Shown here: positions 1-7,874 of the stretch, one piece after another | Position numbering within the stretch: position 1 is the stretch's first letter | How the letters are laid out: each line of letters begins with the position of its first letter | Origin: Caldilineaceae bacterium | GTDB taxonomy: Bacteria > Chloroflexota > Anaerolineae > Caldilineales > Caldilineaceae | Assembly (NCBI GenBank): GCA_019637645.1 | Contig: JAHBVH010000082.1 | Span: forward strand, 1-37,020 | Direction of reading: 5' to 3' | Length of the DNA stretch: 37,020 nt | The notes under the pieces: generated by a model | Seen by the model: the letters and a program-made list of their open reading frames with translations, nothing else | The model's database searches: none | What the model was told of the DNA's origin: nothing | Made by a program: the position numbers and the translations under genes

Positions 1-1478
1 ACACCACTGTAGAAGGAATTGTGGGTGGTGAAATCGACTTCGTAGCTAAAGGCGGGGTGTGGGTTACCAGCGCCCCAACCGCGGATGGCGAGTTGGAAGT
101 TGCCTTCGTTGACGTCGATCGGGTGTTGGTTGAAGTTCACCCCACGGAAGGAGGTCTTGATCCCGAAGTTGGTCAGTTGTTCGGCGACATTTTCCGCCGA
201 GGCCGACCAGTCGGCAAATTCGGCTGGCGCGGTCAACTCGAATTCCATGCGCGCACCCGTATCATCCAACCAGACGCCATCGGTGTCGCGGGTGAAGCCA
301 AGACCGGTCAACAGCTCTTCGGCTTTCTCGACGCTATATTCGTAGGGGTTCAGTTGGGCAACCACATCTTCATTCAACCAGAGGCCCGTGAGGTTGTCCG
401 AGAAACCACACATACAAGCCTGGGGCTTGGCCGATTCCGCCAAGGCAATAAAGCCATTTTCCTCTTTGTTGATGGCATAGGCCATAGCCTGGCGCACTTC
501 CTTCAACTCAAAGGGATGAACCTTGTGGTTGACGTAGAGCGCAGGGCCCGTATAGATGGGCGGACGAATAATGCGGTAGCCTTGCGCAATGAATTCGCGC
601 TCGGTGGCCGGCGGGAAGCCATGCGTGGCATAATCAACATCACCCGAAAGCACCAGCGGTGTAACGACAGGCGTTTCGCCGTTGTAGTTGACCAAGCGGG
701 CAAATTTCACGGTGTCTGCCCAGTAGCTAGTCTCAACCTTGTTGAGAATCATTTGCGATTCGGTGATGCTGGCCGGATCGATCTTGTACGGCCCAAGCAC
801 AACCATATCTTCTGGGCGGAATTCATTGAATTGCTGCACCAGATTCTTCCAGGCGTCATCGTCCTTGGTGCTGCCGGCGGCAACCAAGTCTTGGACTTGG
901 GTGGCCCACTCACCATAGACTGAGGAGGCGCGGATGGCGGTTTCCCGCAAAACGCGGCGTGGCACGGTGGTAGAGGGCTCATTCAAGATGAAGTTGACGG
1001 TATATTCATCCACCGCTTGCACATCGGCCAGAAAGTTCCAAACCGTTTGGCTGAGCAAACGGGAGATAGCAAAGGTGTCGATCACATCCTGCGAGGTAAA
1101 GTCGCTGCCATCACTCCATTTGGCGCCCTGAATCAACTTGACCGTGAGCGTCGTTTCATCGGTCCATTCCCAAGACTCACCTGCAATCGGCACCCAACTC
1201 CCATCGGACCACATATACATGAAGAGGGATGGTTCCATGAGCATTTGATAGATGCCCAGGGAGAAGCCGTTGGTCACAAAGGTGTTAAAGTGACCGACGG
1301 GTGGGGCTGAATACGGGTAGGCGGGGTGGAATTCGCTGACACCTGCCGTGGCGCCGGTGGCGGGGGCCGCAGCTTCCCCGCTGGCAGGCGCTTCGCCGGC
1401 TGGCGCAACAGGTGTGGCACATGCGCTGATCACCAATGCCAGCACAAGCACCAACCCTAACCAGATGCGTTTCTTCAT
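1..1478 (-). CDS. ABC transporter solute-binding lipoprotein, family 5 (partial, C-terminus off the left edge)
   Basis: Translating the minus strand from the ATG at 1478 gives 492 codons without a stop to the window edge, so the gene is cut and lacks its C-terminus. The protein begins MKKRIWLGLVLVLALVISAC, a lipoprotein signal with the lipidated cysteine at residue 20, then an Ala/Pro/Gly linker. The mature part has family 5 (OppA/DppA) features: WSDGSDFTSQDV, LGPYKI and VRQAMAYAINKEE. It would be anchored outside the membrane and deliver substrate to the permeases at 3949-6043. A strong Shine-Dalgarno, AGGAGG, lies 8 bases before the ATG. It is separated from the rest of the operon by a 226-base gap with hairpins, so it may be expressed at a different level. 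Substrate is unknown; the ROK regulator and an unusual ATPase D-loop suggest an oligosaccharide rather than a peptide. Confidence 0.93.
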   Translation of the reverse strand, partial: MKKRIWLGLVLVLALVISACATPVAPAGEAPASGEAAAPATGATAGVSEFHPAYPYSAPPVGHFNTFVTNGFSLGIYQMLMEPSLFMYMWSDGSWVPIAGESWEWTDETTLTVKLIQGAKWSDGSDFTSQDVIDTFAISRLLSQTVWNFLADVQAVDEYTVNFILNEPSTTVPRRVLRETAIRASSVYGEWATQVQDLVAAGSTKDDDAWKNLVQQFNEFRPEDMVVLGPYKIDPASITESQMILNKVETSYWADTVKFARLVNYNGETPVVTPLVLSGDVDYATHGFPPATEREFIAQGYRIIRPPIYTGPALYVNHKVHPFELKEVRQAMAYAINKEENGFIALAESAKPQACMCGFSDNLTGLWLNEDVVAQLNPYEYSVEKAEELLTGLGFTRDTDGVWLDDTGARMEFELTAPAEFADWSASAENVAEQLTNFGIKTSFRGVNFNQHPIDVNEGNFQLAIRGWGAGNPHPAFSYEVDFTTHNSFYSG

Positions 1479-1628
1479 AGTGCTTTCCTCCTAAGTATAG
1501 GTTTGGACAACTTGAATAGAAGAGATTGGAAGATATGTGAATGCATTTATGAGCGGAATGAGGGAGATTCATTCTTTGTCGCATCTCATTTCTCTCACAA
1601 ACGCAACCGACAACGAGAGTTTTGGCGC

Positions 1629-1705
1629 GCCGCGGGATACGCGGCTAGGGTAGCCCGCTTGAGCGGGGCTTCGGTTGACAGCCACAGGGCTTCAGCCTGT
1701 GTGGC
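1629..1705. repeat. Cluster of three small hairpins before the solute-binding gene
   Basis: Three stems follow each other: GCCGCG-GGATA-CGCGGC at 1629-1645, AGCCCGC-TTGA-GCGGGGCT (one bulged G) at 1652-1670, and an imperfect stem around CCACAGGGCTTCAGCCTGTG at 1681-1705 that abuts the TAG stop of the small membrane gene. The second stem resembles 35733-35748 and the third shares CACAGGGCTTCA with 21093-21104, so they look like dispersed repeats. They could act as a partial terminator or mRNA-processing site between the permease/ATPase genes and the binding-protein gene. Confidence 0.6.
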
Positions 1706-1890
1706 TAGTGTCGTTGGCCCCATTTCACCAATGTAATAATAATAGCGAGAAAGATGACTCCTATTGTAAAGGTAAGCAGGGTAATAGCAAACTCAGGGCT
1801 GCCCCGCTCTACAATAAAAAAGAGCCCACCGGATACAAAGATAATAAAGAAGCCGATGTGAAAACCGGCCTTGCCCATTGCACTGTTCAT
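1705..1890 (-). CDS. Small two-helix membrane protein, unknown function
   Basis: This 61-residue protein has two predicted transmembrane helices, about residues 10-27 (HIGFFIIFVSGGLFFIV) and 34-55 (FAITLLTFTIGVIFLAIIIT), with a short ERGSPE linker and a basic end KWGQRH. It starts 9 bases after the stop of the upstream ATPase gene. AGGA, which overlaps that TAG stop, lies 7 bases before the ATG and is a plausible ribosome site, so it is very likely translated as part of the importer operon. A second in-frame ATG at codon 5 is possible. I do not recognise the family. Its position suggests an accessory subunit of the transporter, but nothing in the sequence shows that directly. Confidence 0.7.
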   Translation of the reverse strand: MNSAMGKAGFHIGFFIIFVSGGLFFIVERGSPEFAITLLTFTIGVIFLAIIITLVKWGQRH

Positions 1891-1899
1891 TGGCTGATC

Positions 1900-2895
1900 C
1901 TAGGCCACCAACTCAATCGACTCATGTTTGCGGACGGGGCAAGCGACGCTGCCTCCTTCGGCAATTTGATCCAAGGATGGTACCAACACATCACATTGGC
2001 CTGGCACGAAGTACGGGCAGCGCGGATGAAAGGTGCAGCCCGTGGGCAAGTTGAGCAAACTGGGGATCTCGGCGCTGCGCAGCTCAATGTGCCGTTTGCG
2101 TTGGGTGAGATCGGGGTCGGCTTCGGGCACGGCTGCGAGCAAGGCTTGGGTATAGGGATGGCGTGGATCGGTGATCAGACGTTGGGTTGGCCCTTCTTCC
2201 ACAATCCGCCCAAGATACATCACCACAATGCGGCCTTGCCAAGCAAAATACTTGGCTAGCGCTAAGTCGTGGGTGATAAACAAGAAAGTGACATCAAACT
2301 CAGACTTGAGTCGCGCCAGCATATTGAGCAAACTGACGCGGATCGAGACATCGACCATCGAGACGGCTTCGTCGGCTACAATAAATTTTGGATCGACCGT
2401 CAAGGCGCGTGCCACCGAAACCCGCTGGCGTTGGCCGCCACTCAGTTGATGGGGATATTTCTTTAGAAAATCATCAACCGGTGTCAGATCCACAATTTCC
2501 AACAATTCCGCCGCCCGCTTTTCCGCAGCTTTTTGTCCGCTCACTTTCTTGTGACGTAGCAACGGTGTGGTAAGGACCTGTTGAATGGGCTGCGTGGGGT
2601 TCAAGGAGGCATAGGGATCTTGGTGAATGATCTGCACTGCGCGCCGATAGGCTTGATAGTCATTGCGATTCATGCGGGCAATGTCTTGGCCTTGGTAAAA
2701 GATCTGACCTTCCGATTGGGGTAACAAGCCCACTACCATGCGCCCGGTGGTGCTCTTGCCACAGCCACTTTCGCCGACCAAACAAACAATCTCACCATGT
2801 TCGACGCTAAGCGACAGCGTATCAACGGCGGTTACTCGTTCCCTGCCGCTACCAAAATATTTACTAATATTTTTGAGTTCAAGAATAGGAGCCAT
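1900..2895 (-). CDS. Oligopeptide/oligosaccharide ABC transporter ATPase, OppF/DppF type
   Basis: This is the second nucleotide-binding subunit of the importer and powers substrate uptake at the cytoplasmic face. It has Walker A GESGCGKST, a Q-loop IHQDPYASLNP, signature LSGGQRQR, Walker B FIVADEA and switch histidine ITHDL. The C-terminal Opp-type extension has the cysteine-bearing GCTFHPRCPYFVPGQC. The usual DEPTSALD is replaced by DEAVSMVD, a variant I associate with Opp-like systems that carry oligosaccharides. I chose the ATG at 2895 (MAPILELKN), which has AAGG about 8 bases upstream and clears the preceding gene by 13 bases. A longer reading frame to 2952 would overlap that gene and add a non-homologous N-terminus. 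Confidence 0.95.
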   Translation of the reverse strand: MAPILELKNISKYFGSGRERVTAVDTLSLSVEHGEIVCLVGESGCGKSTTGRMVVGLLPQSEGQIFYQGQDIARMNRNDYQAYRRAVQIIHQDPYASLNPTQPIQQVLTTPLLRHKKVSGQKAAEKRAAELLEIVDLTPVDDFLKKYPHQLSGGQRQRVSVARALTVDPKFIVADEAVSMVDVSIRVSLLNMLARLKSEFDVTFLFITHDLALAKYFAWQGRIVVMYLGRIVEEGPTQRLITDPRHPYTQALLAAVPEADPDLTQRKRHIELRSAEIPSLLNLPTGCTFHPRCPYFVPGQCDVLVPSLDQIAEGGSVACPVRKHESIELVA

Positions 2896-2908
2896 AAGCC
2901 TTGCTGCC

Positions 2909-3937
2909 TTATTTCCTTCCGCGCAATGGTTTGTGTTGTAGCTCGTTCTCAACTGCTTGCCAGTTCCAACAGGCCGCGGCCTGGCTCGCTGTGATCTGGA
3001 TCAGCGCTGGCTCTGCCTGTTTGCATTGGCTGGTGGCAAAAGCACAGCGCGGGTGAAACGGGCAACCACTGGGCAAATTGATCAGATCGGGCGGTGAGCC
3101 AGGGATCGAGGCCAACTCTTCGAAGCCGCCTGTCACGGTTGGCACAGCCCGAATCAAGCCCATGGTATAGGGGTGACGCGGGCGATAGAAAATGTCGTTG
3201 ACATTGCCCAACTCGACGACCCGCCCGGCATACATGGTGGCGACGCGGTCGGCCAACTCGGCGGCAATAGCCAGATCGTGAGAGATGAAGATCATGGTGA
3301 TATTCTTCTCTTCTTTGATCTGGCGCAACAGGTCAATAATCGTCCGCTGGGTCAAAATGTCGAGCGCGGTGGTGGGTTCATCCAAGATCAGGACACTGGG
3401 GTCCAGCAGGAGAGAAAGGGCGAGCAAGGTCCGTTGACGCATACCGCCACTTAATTCGTGTGGATAGGCATTAATCACCCGATTGGGGTCCAATTGGACA
3501 AAGCGCAAGAGTTCTAAAAAGCGCTCGCGGATGGCCTGCCGATCATGCCAGCCGTGTGACTGGGCGGTATCGAGGGCTTGTTCCCACACCTTGAGGACCG
3601 GATTAAAGGCATTCAAAGCGGATTGAAAGACCATGGCACAATCGCGCCACCGAAATTCACGTAACCGATTGCCATTTAGCTCGAGGACATCGACCTCTTG
3701 CCCATCACGGCGATAGATAATGTTGCCTGGTTTGACCACCGCCGTATTGACGAGCAGACGCACAATGGCAAGCCCTAGGGTTGTTTTGCCAGAACCGCTC
3801 TCGCCAATTAATGCCAAGCTTTCGCCGGCGTGGAGATCCAGCGTAACGCCCCGTACGGCTTGGACATGGCCGCTGCGGGTTTGGTAGTTGACATGGACAT
3901 TCTCTAACGTGAGCGGTGCTTTTCCGTTGGTGTTCAT
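2909..3937 (-). CDS. Oligopeptide/oligosaccharide ABC transporter ATPase, OppD/DppD type
   Basis: This 342-residue nucleotide-binding subunit should form a heterodimer with the product of 1900-2895. Walker A is GESGSGKTT, signature LSGGMRQR, Walker B VLILDEPTTALD and switch FISHDL. The C-terminal substrate-family extension ends in GCPFHPRCAFATSQC. The Q-loop region reads MVFQSALNAFNPV. It lies 11 bases after the stop of the permease at 3949-4824, in the same operon. The Shine-Dalgarno is weak (GAGAG about 8 bases before the ATG), which suggests coupling to translation of the upstream gene. The size is normal for the OppD family. Confidence 0.95.
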   Translation of the reverse strand: MNTNGKAPLTLENVHVNYQTRSGHVQAVRGVTLDLHAGESLALIGESGSGKTTLGLAIVRLLVNTAVVKPGNIIYRRDGQEVDVLELNGNRLREFRWRDCAMVFQSALNAFNPVLKVWEQALDTAQSHGWHDRQAIRERFLELLRFVQLDPNRVINAYPHELSGGMRQRTLLALSLLLDPSVLILDEPTTALDILTQRTIIDLLRQIKEEKNITMIFISHDLAIAAELADRVATMYAGRVVELGNVNDIFYRPRHPYTMGLIRAVPTVTGGFEELASIPGSPPDLINLPSGCPFHPRCAFATSQCKQAEPALIQITASQAAACWNWQAVENELQHKPLRGRK

Positions 3938-3948
3938 CGCGGTGCTCT

Positions 3949-4824
3949 CTATTCACTAGCCCGCAGGCGGGGATTAAAGATTAGTTCCAAAGAGCGCGTC
4001 ATGGTGATCAAGGCGAGTTGGAGCAGCGCAATGGCTAGAATGGGTGACATAATATACCAGACACTATCTTTGAAGAAGATCGCCCCGCGGACCCAAGCCA
4101 ACTGAATCATCACACTCCAGTTGCTGGCTGCAATGGGCACTAGGCCCAAGAAGACCAAGCCAGCCTGGGCATAGACGGCGCCGGTCATGGCTAGGGTAAA
4201 GCTGACAATAATATAGGGCATCATATTGGGGACCAACTCGCGGAAAACAATGTGCCAGATGCCCAAATCGAGGGCACGCGCTGCTTCAATAAAATCGCGC
4301 TGTTTAAGCGAGAGCGCTTGGGCTCGAATGGAGCGCAGGAGCGCTGGCCAACTGAGCAAACCCAGCAGAACGCCGAGGAAGGTCAGGCTGCTCAGTGAAA
4401 TAAAGGCTGCCAACACGGCTAAGAGGGGAAACTGGGGAATCGTCAGGATGATATCGGTGATCGCCATGATCAGGTTATCGACCCATCCCCCAATAAAGCC
4501 GCTCAGGGTGCCAAAGGCGACGGCGATGGTGGTCGAAAGCAGCGCCGCGATAAAGGCGACATAGATCACATCTTTGCCGCCATGGACGATCTGCGACCAA
4601 ATATCGCGCCCTTGGTGATCGGTGCCCAGTGGATGTTCCCAAGAGGGGGTCAGGTAGATTTGATCAATCTTGGTCTTGGTATCCAACTCCACAAAATTCG
4701 AGCCAATATAAGTGACCGCAATGATGGCGATGACGACCAGAAAACCGACAAAGCCCACTTTGTTATAAGCCAGGAGCTTGAGCGATTTCCCGATTGCTTT
4801 GAAAAAGTTCCGAATTCCATCCAT
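3949..4824 (-). CDS. Opp/Dpp-type ABC transporter permease, DppC-like
   Basis: This 291-residue inner-membrane subunit has about six helices, the first at residues 21-42. It carries the DppC hallmark HPLGTDHQGRDIWS before the second helix and the EAA loop FIEAARALDLGIWHIVFREL, which couples to the ATPases. The TM1 to TM2 loop is short, unlike the paralogue at 24781-25956, so the two importers belong to different subfamilies. It lies 130 bases downstream of its partner permease gene; that gap shows only a weak ACCCA/TGGGT stem at 4866-4883 and no convincing promoter. A GGAG lies about 12 bases before the ATG. Confidence 0.95.
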   Translation of the reverse strand: MDGIRNFFKAIGKSLKLLAYNKVGFVGFLVVIAIIAVTYIGSNFVELDTKTKIDQIYLTPSWEHPLGTDHQGRDIWSQIVHGGKDVIYVAFIAALLSTTIAVAFGTLSGFIGGWVDNLIMAITDIILTIPQFPLLAVLAAFISLSSLTFLGVLLGLLSWPALLRSIRAQALSLKQRDFIEAARALDLGIWHIVFRELVPNMMPYIIVSFTLAMTGAVYAQAGLVFLGLVPIAASNWSVMIQLAWVRGAIFFKDSVWYIMSPILAIALLQLALITMTRSLELIFNPRLRASE

Positions 4825-4954
4825 AGGTGTGCGCTTCTCCGTTGTGTTTTGGCTACGTACGATTTACCCATCAACGCGTGGGTCGCAACTGGTCAAGTAA
4901 GCGGTTGATTGGCGAAGATAAAATGTTCAGAGCAGTGCAAGCGGTGCCTACCCG

Positions 4955-6043
4955 TTACTCTTTGCTGCCTAGCTTGATCCGCGGATCAAGCCAACTGTAG
5001 AGAATATCGGCAAAGAAGTTGGCAAAGATGACCGAGAAGGTGATGATCAAAAAGATCCCTTGCATCACGGTATAATCGCGCTGGCCAATGGCTTGTCCAA
5101 GCTGGCGGCCAATCCCACCGTATTCAAAAATCTGTTCGACGAGGATCGAACCGCCAACGACAAAGCCAATGCGGATGGTGAGCAAAGTAAAGAGGGGCAA
5201 GGCCGCGTTACGCCCAACATAGGCTGTGGTGATCCGCTGCTCTTTAAGCCCACGAGCCTTGGCTACCGTGACATAATCTTCGCCTAAGGTACTGACCGTG
5301 CTACTCTTCATGCTGAGCATCCAAAAGCCAACACTCGTTAAGACATAGGTGGTAATGGGCAGAATGGCATGAAAAAAGGCATCTTGGATAAAGGGCCAGT
5401 TAAAGCCCGGGACGATATTCGAGGAGTAGGCCCCTCGCATGGCGGCAATGGGCAAGAGCTTCCACTGAACGCCTAGCCAGACCACAATAAGCAAGCCGAT
5501 CAGAAAATCGGGCACCGAGCTAATGATGGAGCTGACCACCGTCAACCCATGATCTAACAAGCTCTCGCGGCGATAGGCCATGAGCACCCCCAAGGCCATG
5601 CCAATGACAAAGCTGATAATGAGCCCCAAGCCCACACTAAAAATCGTCCAGGGTAAAAAGCGGGCAATGATGGCAGAAACTGGGGTGCCGGGCGAGAGGA
5701 TGGAGCTACCGAGATTCCCTTGGAGCAAGCTGCCGAGAAAGCTGAAATATTGGAGATAGAGCGGCTGATCGAGATCGAAAGCAAAGAGCGAAGCGGCTTG
5801 GTCACGCGCTTCATGGAGCGGCAGACCATAAGTGACAACAAGCTGATTGACGTAAATTTCCACCGGGTTGCCGGGCAATAACCGGATGAGAAAAAAGGTG
5901 ATAGTGGTCACAACAAAAATGGTGAAGAGGGTGCGTAGTAATTTACGCAAAAGATACGAGTCAAGCAATGCTTTTAGCCAGTTGGTGGACTGAGCCTGAT
6001 TGGCACCAGGTTGACTTTGCGCAGGGCTGAGCGTCGTTGCCAC
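4955..6043 (-). CDS. Opp/Dpp-type ABC transporter permease, DppB-like
   Basis: This 362-residue permease starts with GTG, supported by AAGGAG 8 bases upstream. After a polar, Gln-rich N-terminus of about 30 residues come the first helix (LRTLFTIFVVTTITFFLIRLL) and the DppB signature PGNPVEIY. The EAA loop is DYVTVAKARGLKEQRI and the C-terminus is the family-typical LYSWLDPRIKL. It pairs with the DppC-like subunit at 3949-4824 to form the channel. It is the first structural gene of the importer and follows the ROK regulator gene by 112 bases. I see no strong promoter in that gap, so read-through from the ROK promoter is possible. Confidence 0.95.
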   Translation of the reverse strand: MATTLSPAQSQPGANQAQSTNWLKALLDSYLLRKLLRTLFTIFVVTTITFFLIRLLPGNPVEIYVNQLVVTYGLPLHEARDQAASLFAFDLDQPLYLQYFSFLGSLLQGNLGSSILSPGTPVSAIIARFLPWTIFSVGLGLIISFVIGMALGVLMAYRRESLLDHGLTVVSSIISSVPDFLIGLLIVVWLGVQWKLLPIAAMRGAYSSNIVPGFNWPFIQDAFFHAILPITTYVLTSVGFWMLSMKSSTVSTLGEDYVTVAKARGLKEQRITTAYVGRNAALPLFTLLTIRIGFVVGGSILVEQIFEYGGIGRQLGQAIGQRDYTVMQGIFLIITFSVIFANFFADILYSWLDPRIKLGSKE

Positions 6044-6155
6044 AGTCAGTACTCCTTCATCAGCAGAAACGATAAGCCTTTGGCAACGGCTATGTGGAGG
6101 CCGTCAGCAAAGGATGGATGCGCGATGGATTGGGCTTACAATATCATAGCAAGGA

Positions 6156-7379
6156 TTACAAAAATAGACCAAGCTCATTAGCCAAGAGGGTCGCCGCTGC
6201 CCCCATAATGACCAAGTCTGAGAGATCGGTGGTCAAGCTGACTAAATCGATTTGCGGCTCATTAATGCGGCCACTCAGGGCTCGATGACGAACTTCAGCA
6301 CGAATGACATCGAGTAGCGGCGTGCCAAAGCCGGTAACACTCCCACAGAGCAGAATGCGTGGCATACCAAGGACACTGACCAGATTTGCAATCATAGAGC
6401 CTAAATGACGGCCTACTTGCTGCACAATTGGTTGGAGTGATGGATCGCCCGCTTGGAAAGCGGCAATCACCTGATCAATGGTTAATTTCTCTAGCAATTT
6501 TTCTGGGCTGGCCGTCAATACGTGTAGATAAGAAGTGGGCTGTTGCGCCGCAATCGCTTTGGCTAGTTTCACAATCGCGCGACTGCTGGCTACAGTTTCT
6601 AGACAACCGCGATTGCCACAACTACACCATTCGCCCTCTTCAACCACGACAACATGGCCGATCTCACCAACGCCGGTTCCATTGCCATGGACGAGTTGAC
6701 CATTACACAAAATGCCTGCACCAATGCCATTGCCCACCCGTACAACCACCATGTCCGGCGTGCTTTTATAGGCACCAAAGAGAAATTCAGCTAACAGAAC
6801 GGCTTGGTTATCGTTGACAACTTGGACGTGCAGCCCATACCGCTCGTTTAAGGATTGCCCAAGCGGGACATTTTCCCAACTCAGGTTAACGGCATGGCGG
6901 ATAATATGATGATGACGGTCGATAATGCCGGGTGCACCGACGCCAATGCCAAGGAGTGGCCGGCGCGCTAGTGGTAAGATCTCGTCAATGAGCTGGTAGA
7001 CAAGCGCTTGGGCTGCGTCTCCAACCGCACCATCGACTGGGATTTGCCGACTTTCTTGAATTTCGCCGCGTAGATTCAGAATACTTGCTTGAAAACGATG
7101 ACGAGAAAGATCAAGCCCTACGATATGGCGTGCATCCTTGACCAAGGTTACTAACGTGGGCGGTTTGCCCCGTTCTGTCGAGACCGCACCGATCTCTTCA
7201 ACCAACCCATCTTCCAATAACTCGGCAATGACTGTGGATACTGTGGTCGCGGTGAGGTTGGTGCTGCGGGCTATGGCCGCCCGGCTGAGCGGACCTTGAT
7301 CGTAAACAGTCTTGAGTACAAGCCGATTATTATGACGGCGTGTCTGGGCGTGTGTGGCCTTTGCCGTGACGGTAATCAT
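6156..7379 (-). CDS. ROK-family transcriptional regulator (NagC/XylR type)
   Basis: This 407-residue protein has an N-terminal winged helix-turn-helix (about residues 18-65, LSRAAIARSTNLTATTVSTV) joined to a ROK sugar-kinase-like domain. The ROK part keeps the nucleotide-site glycines (VRVGNGIGAGIL), an Asp at position 190 in VVNDNQAV, and the zinc site built from His 242 in GEIGH and Cys 252, 254 and 259 in CSCGNRGC. In this family a sugar or sugar phosphate changes DNA binding. The gene is first in the minus-strand run with the Opp-type importer, so it most likely controls that importer and itself. A promoter with a dyad at its start site lies about 90 bases upstream. No Shine-Dalgarno is obvious before the ATG. 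Confidence 0.93.
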   Translation of the reverse strand: MITVTAKATHAQTRRHNNRLVLKTVYDQGPLSRAAIARSTNLTATTVSTVIAELLEDGLVEEIGAVSTERGKPPTLVTLVKDARHIVGLDLSRHRFQASILNLRGEIQESRQIPVDGAVGDAAQALVYQLIDEILPLARRPLLGIGVGAPGIIDRHHHIIRHAVNLSWENVPLGQSLNERYGLHVQVVNDNQAVLLAEFLFGAYKSTPDMVVVRVGNGIGAGILCNGQLVHGNGTGVGEIGHVVVVEEGEWCSCGNRGCLETVASSRAIVKLAKAIAAQQPTSYLHVLTASPEKLLEKLTIDQVIAAFQAGDPSLQPIVQQVGRHLGSMIANLVSVLGMPRILLCGSVTGFGTPLLDVIRAEVRHRALSGRINEPQIDLVSLTTDLSDLVIMGAAATLLANELGLFL

Positions 7380-7446
7380 GAAGAGTGGCTATTTTTGGTC
7401 ATCTGGGTGAGATAACGTATGATACTGGCTTGGGAAGATCCTGATC

Positions 7447-7473
7447 TTTATTAAGTAGATTGAATTTAATAAA
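7447..7473. promoter_or_regulatory. Candidate ROK operator (TTTATTAA-N11-TTAATAAA)
   Basis: A perfect 8-base inverted repeat, TTTATTAA and TTAATAAA, is separated by 11 bases. It sits just downstream of the -10 hexamer of the regulator's own promoter and covers the expected transcription start near 7470. That is a typical autorepression position. AT-rich dyads fit known NagC/XylR operators. Binding by the product of 6156-7379 is inferred. Confidence 0.55.
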
Positions 7474-7476
7474 TGG

Positions 7477-7505
7477 ATTAAATCATATCTCATTTTCCTT
7501 GTCAA
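7477..7505 (-). promoter_or_regulatory. Sigma-70-type promoter of the ROK regulator gene
   Basis: Read on the minus strand, TTGACA (7505-7500) is followed by a 17-base spacer and TTTAAT (7482-7477). The -35 is perfect, the -10 matches five of six positions and the spacing is ideal. The start would be near 7470, giving a leader of about 90 bases to the ATG at 7379. Confidence 0.65.
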
Positions 7506-7874
7506 TTGTACAAGATGAACAATTGGTGCATTGTGAACTTTGGCATGAGTTATGACGTTTCTCTTGGTTGGTGGCTGTGCGCAATTCTCCGTTACCCGTT
7601 TGCCGTCCTCGGCTAGCAGCGGCGTGGCTAGGAATTTTAAGCAGATTGTAATCTCGGCTTAGGTAATTTCTCGATATAATGAACCTATTTCATAATAGAG
7701 AGAAGTTACGCACTTGGGCCAGACCCAGGTTTCTCAAGCAGGAGCTAACCAAGCGTTTTGGGTACAATAGACAGGTGTGGTAGACGGGTGCTGTGTTGTG
7801 CTTCCTAGTTCATTCGCTGCGGGCGTTTGTTCATTGGGGAGTAAGTGCTTGTCTAGGGTAGGTGGGCTGCGGGA
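7506..7874. other. Intergenic stretch upstream of the DedA-family gene
   Basis: I see no gene here. On the plus strand there is a TATAAT at 7675-7680 about 195 bases before the DedA start, but no good -35 at 16-18 bases. From 7704 it holds AGTTACGCACTTGG followed by CAGGTTTCT at 7726-7734; both match the left half of the element at 23505-23567, so this is probably a degenerate copy of that repeat. The rest shows nothing I can name. Confidence 0.5.

Noticed and set aside
21..923. A 300-codon open frame on the plus strand
   Set aside because: It lies opposite the solute-binding gene, whose minus-strand translation has a lipoprotein signal, ribosome site and family motifs. The plus frame is a shadow.
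2896..2952. Longer start of the OppF-like ATPase
   Set aside because: It would overlap the upstream ATPase gene and adds non-homologous residues; the ATG at 2895 has a better ribosome site.
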